DNA of 7,337 bases from Bacteroidales bacterium UBA3816. Its GTDB lineage: Bacteria; Bacteroidota; Bacteroidia; Bacteroidales; P3. The notes beneath the pieces were generated by a model, which saw only the letters and a list, made by a program, of their open reading frames with translations, made no database searches and was not told the origin of the DNA. A program made the translations under genes and the position numbers. Of the stretch, positions 5,721-7,337 are shown in pieces (within the stretch, counting starts at the first letter, position 1; each line of letters starts with the position of its first letter). Location of the stretch: NCBI GenBank assembly GCA_002368955.1, contig DFDY01000013.1, forward strand, positions 1-7,337, in the 5' to 3' direction.

Positions 5721-6980
5721 CTATTTGCGGATGTGCATGTCGGGCATGGGCTTGTTGTACTCGCCTGCATCCAGTTTCTTCTTCACCTCCTTGAAGACGG
5801 CGATGGTGCGGTCGGCCTGTTCCTTGGTGTGGGCAGCGGTGGGGATGATGCGGAGCATAATCTGGCCCTTGGGCACGACGGGATAGACCACGATGGAGCA
5901 GAAGATGCCATAATTCTCGCGCAGGTCTACCACCACGTTGGTGCCCTGGTTGACGTCGCCGGGGAAGAAGACGGGGGTGACGGGCGACTCGGTGACACCG
6001 GTGTTGAATCCTTCGGCCTGCAGCGAGTGCTGGAGGTAGTTGGAGAGTTCCCACAGCTTCTCGCGGAACTCGGGGTGCTGGTTGATGATTTCGAGACGGC
6101 GTTTGACACCGTAGACAATGGCCATGGGCAGGCTCTTGGCATAAATCTGGCTGCGCATGTTGAAACGCAGATAGGTGATGATGTCGGGGTCGTTGCAACC
6201 GATGAAACCGCCAATGATGGCCATGGTCTTGGCAAAGGCGCAGAAGTAGAGGTCGATGTCGTCCTCGCAGTGGAAATGGGTGTGGGTGCCGCGGCCTTCG
6301 GGTCCCATCACGCCCATGCCGTGGGCATCATCGATGAGGATGCGGAAGTCGAACTCTTTCTTCAGGGCGCAAATCTTGTCTAAGGCGCCCAGATCGCCCT
6401 CCATGCCGTAGACGCCCTCGGTGGCCACCAGGATGCCGCCGCCCTGCTTCTCGGCCAAGGCAGTGGCCTGGGTGAGTTGCTTGCGCAGGCTGTCGATATC
6501 GTTGTGCTGATATTTGAAACGCTTGGCGCCGGTCACGCGGAAACCGTCGATGAGGCAGGCGTGGGCCTCGCTGTCGTAGACGATGACGTCGCGCAGGCTG
6601 ACGATGGTGTCGAGGATGCTAATCTGTCCTTGATAGCCGAAGTTGAGCAGGTAGCCGTACTTCTTGTGGGTGTATTCGCAGAGCATGGCTTCCACCTCCT
6701 CGTGCAGGGCGGTGTGGCCGCTCATCATGCGGGCTCCCATGGGGTAGGCCAGGCCCCAGCGACGGGCGCCCTCCTCGTCGGCAGCGCGCACCTCGGGATT
6801 GTTGGCCAAACCCAGGTAGTTGTTCAAACTCCAGTTGAGCACTTTCTTGCCGTTAAAGGTCATCTCGGGTCCCAGCTCGCCTTCCAGCTTGGGGAAATAA
6901 AAATAGCCGTCGGCCAGTTTGCGATATTGGCCCAGAGGACCGCCAGTAGACTCTTTGATTCTTGCAAAAATATCTTTCAT
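5721..6980 (-). CDS. capB: Alpha-oxoamine synthase, probable cysteate C-fatty acyltransferase (CapB/SulA type)
   Basis: Encodes 419 residues, full length for a PLP-dependent alpha-oxoamine synthase, the family of serine palmitoyltransferase, KBL and BioF. It condenses an amino acid with a fatty acyl thioester with loss of CO2. Visible residues are the ring-stacking His140 (DSEAH), DDAHGMG (217-223) with Asp218 and His220, the Schiff-base Lys251 in FAKTMA, and Arg377 in MLRIIP for the substrate carboxylate. The N-terminal PKLEGELGP and the AYPMGARMMSGHT segment (79-90), and AFAK in place of the TFSK of typical Bacteroides serine palmitoyltransferase, recall the second Bacteroidota branch to which the cysteate acyltransferases of capnine synthesis belong; this is from memory of the family. 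Neighbouring PLP enzyme and reductase genes support that role. Serine palmitoyltransferase or aminoketone synthesis is the alternative. The gene ends in TAG, and the C-terminus is at the expected place. It opens the minus-strand gene series. Confidence 0.88.
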   Translation of the reverse strand: MKDIFARIKESTGGPLGQYRKLADGYFYFPKLEGELGPEMTFNGKKVLNWSLNNYLGLANNPEVRAADEEGARRWGLAYPMGARMMSGHTALHEEVEAMLCEYTHKKYGYLLNFGYQGQISILDTIVSLRDVIVYDSEAHACLIDGFRVTGAKRFKYQHNDIDSLRKQLTQATALAEKQGGGILVATEGVYGMEGDLGALDKICALKKEFDFRILIDDAHGMGVMGPEGRGTHTHFHCEDDIDLYFCAFAKTMAIIGGFIGCNDPDIITYLRFNMRSQIYAKSLPMAIVYGVKRRLEIINQHPEFREKLWELSNYLQHSLQAEGFNTGVTESPVTPVFFPGDVNQGTNVVVDLRENYGIFCSIVVYPVVPKGQIMLRIIPTAAHTKEQADRTIAVFKEVKKKLDAGEYNKPMPDMHIRK

Positions 6981-7337
6981 CGTTTGTATATATTTATTAA
7001 TTGTTCTATGTTAATTCAAGGGTGCAAAAATACATTATTTTTTGAATTATCATACTTTTTTTTTATGTTTTGCACTTTTTTTTAACATTGCACGCCCCGG
7101 TTCGCAGGTGATATAATGATGCAAAATCGTGATTATTATGGCCCATGAGTTTCGCCCAAGCGCCCGTGGCTAGAGACTGCGCCTTCCCACACAGAATGGG
7201 GCTTCTCCCCACCGAACGCGCCCACTTTGCCTGCGGAGGCATTGGTTTGGGCTTTAATGCGGTGAACAAGGTGCGTTGCAACACTTCTCTGTTGCTATCG
7301 GTTCTGATCCTCTTCGTTTCCAACCCAATTCATATTC
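6981..7337. other. Upstream region of the oxoamine synthase gene; no gene recognised
   Basis: Positions 6981-7085 are very AT-rich with long T runs and contain the promoter of the downstream gene. Positions 7086-7337 are GC-richer. A minus-strand frame (7063-7323) and a plus-strand frame from 7196 to the window edge are open, but neither shows a recognisable family, and the minus frame's composition (many Lys, Pro, Arg) looks non-coding. A small hairpin, GGGG-CTTCT-CCCC, lies at 7198-7210. A gene entering from beyond the right edge cannot be excluded. Confidence 0.5.
7025..7032 (-). promoter_or_regulatory. -7 promoter box upstream of the oxoamine synthase gene
   Basis: On the minus strand these bases read TATTTTTG, an exact match to the Bacteroidota -7 consensus TAnnTTTG and identical to the box upstream of the VOC gene. 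Transcription would start near 7018, giving a leader of roughly 40 AT-rich bases before the ATG at 6980. I find no TTG at the expected -33 position, so the upstream half is weak. Confidence 0.5.

Noticed and set aside
7063..7323. Minus-strand 86-codon gene near the right edge
   Set aside because: No family resemblance, a skewed Lys/Pro/Arg composition, and an end running into poly-T promoter DNA; too little support to call it a gene.

Overview
This window looks like a chromosomal segment of a Bacteroidota bacterium, probably of the order Bacteroidales. The evidence is indirect but consistent. There is a secreted protein whose gene encodes a type IX secretion (T9SS) C-terminal domain. Two Bacteroidota-type -7 promoter boxes (TAnnTTTG) sit just upstream of genes. 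The starts lack clear Shine-Dalgarno sequences. The minus-strand gene set fits sulfonolipid (capnine) synthesis, a trait typical of this phylum.

Layout. Positions 1-496 hold no supported gene: a structured repeat-like element (about 29-93), a GC-rich imperfect direct repeat (241-340) and a promoter (440-469). A two-domain VOC (glyoxalase-fold) protein follows on the plus strand (497-1567). Everything else lies on the minus strand, read right to left. First comes an alpha-oxoamine synthase (5721-6980), then a 224-bp gap carrying a second copy of the structured element. Next are a zinc-ribbon, threonine-synthase-like PLP enzyme (4246-5496), a short-chain dehydrogenase (3449-4249, ATGA overlap with the gene before it) and a secreted CotH-kinase-like protein (1819-3423, 25 bp further on). 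Positions 6981-7337 hold the promoter of the first gene and otherwise nothing I can identify.

How the genes may work together. The three enzymes match the three steps expected for capnine: making L-cysteate, condensing it with a fatty acyl thioester (decarboxylating Claisen reaction), and reducing the 3-keto product. The order of certainty is: enzyme families clear, pathway assignment likely, exact substrates inferred. The N-acyltransferase that would finish the lipid is not in the window.

The two most notable observations are these. First, the CotH-like gene is cut by an in-frame TAG immediately after the YPNP motif that opens its T9SS sorting domain; the remaining 68 codons of that domain stay open in the same frame and are clearly recognisable. 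Second, two copies of a two-hairpin element occur 5.5 kb apart, and the differences between them mostly preserve base pairing.
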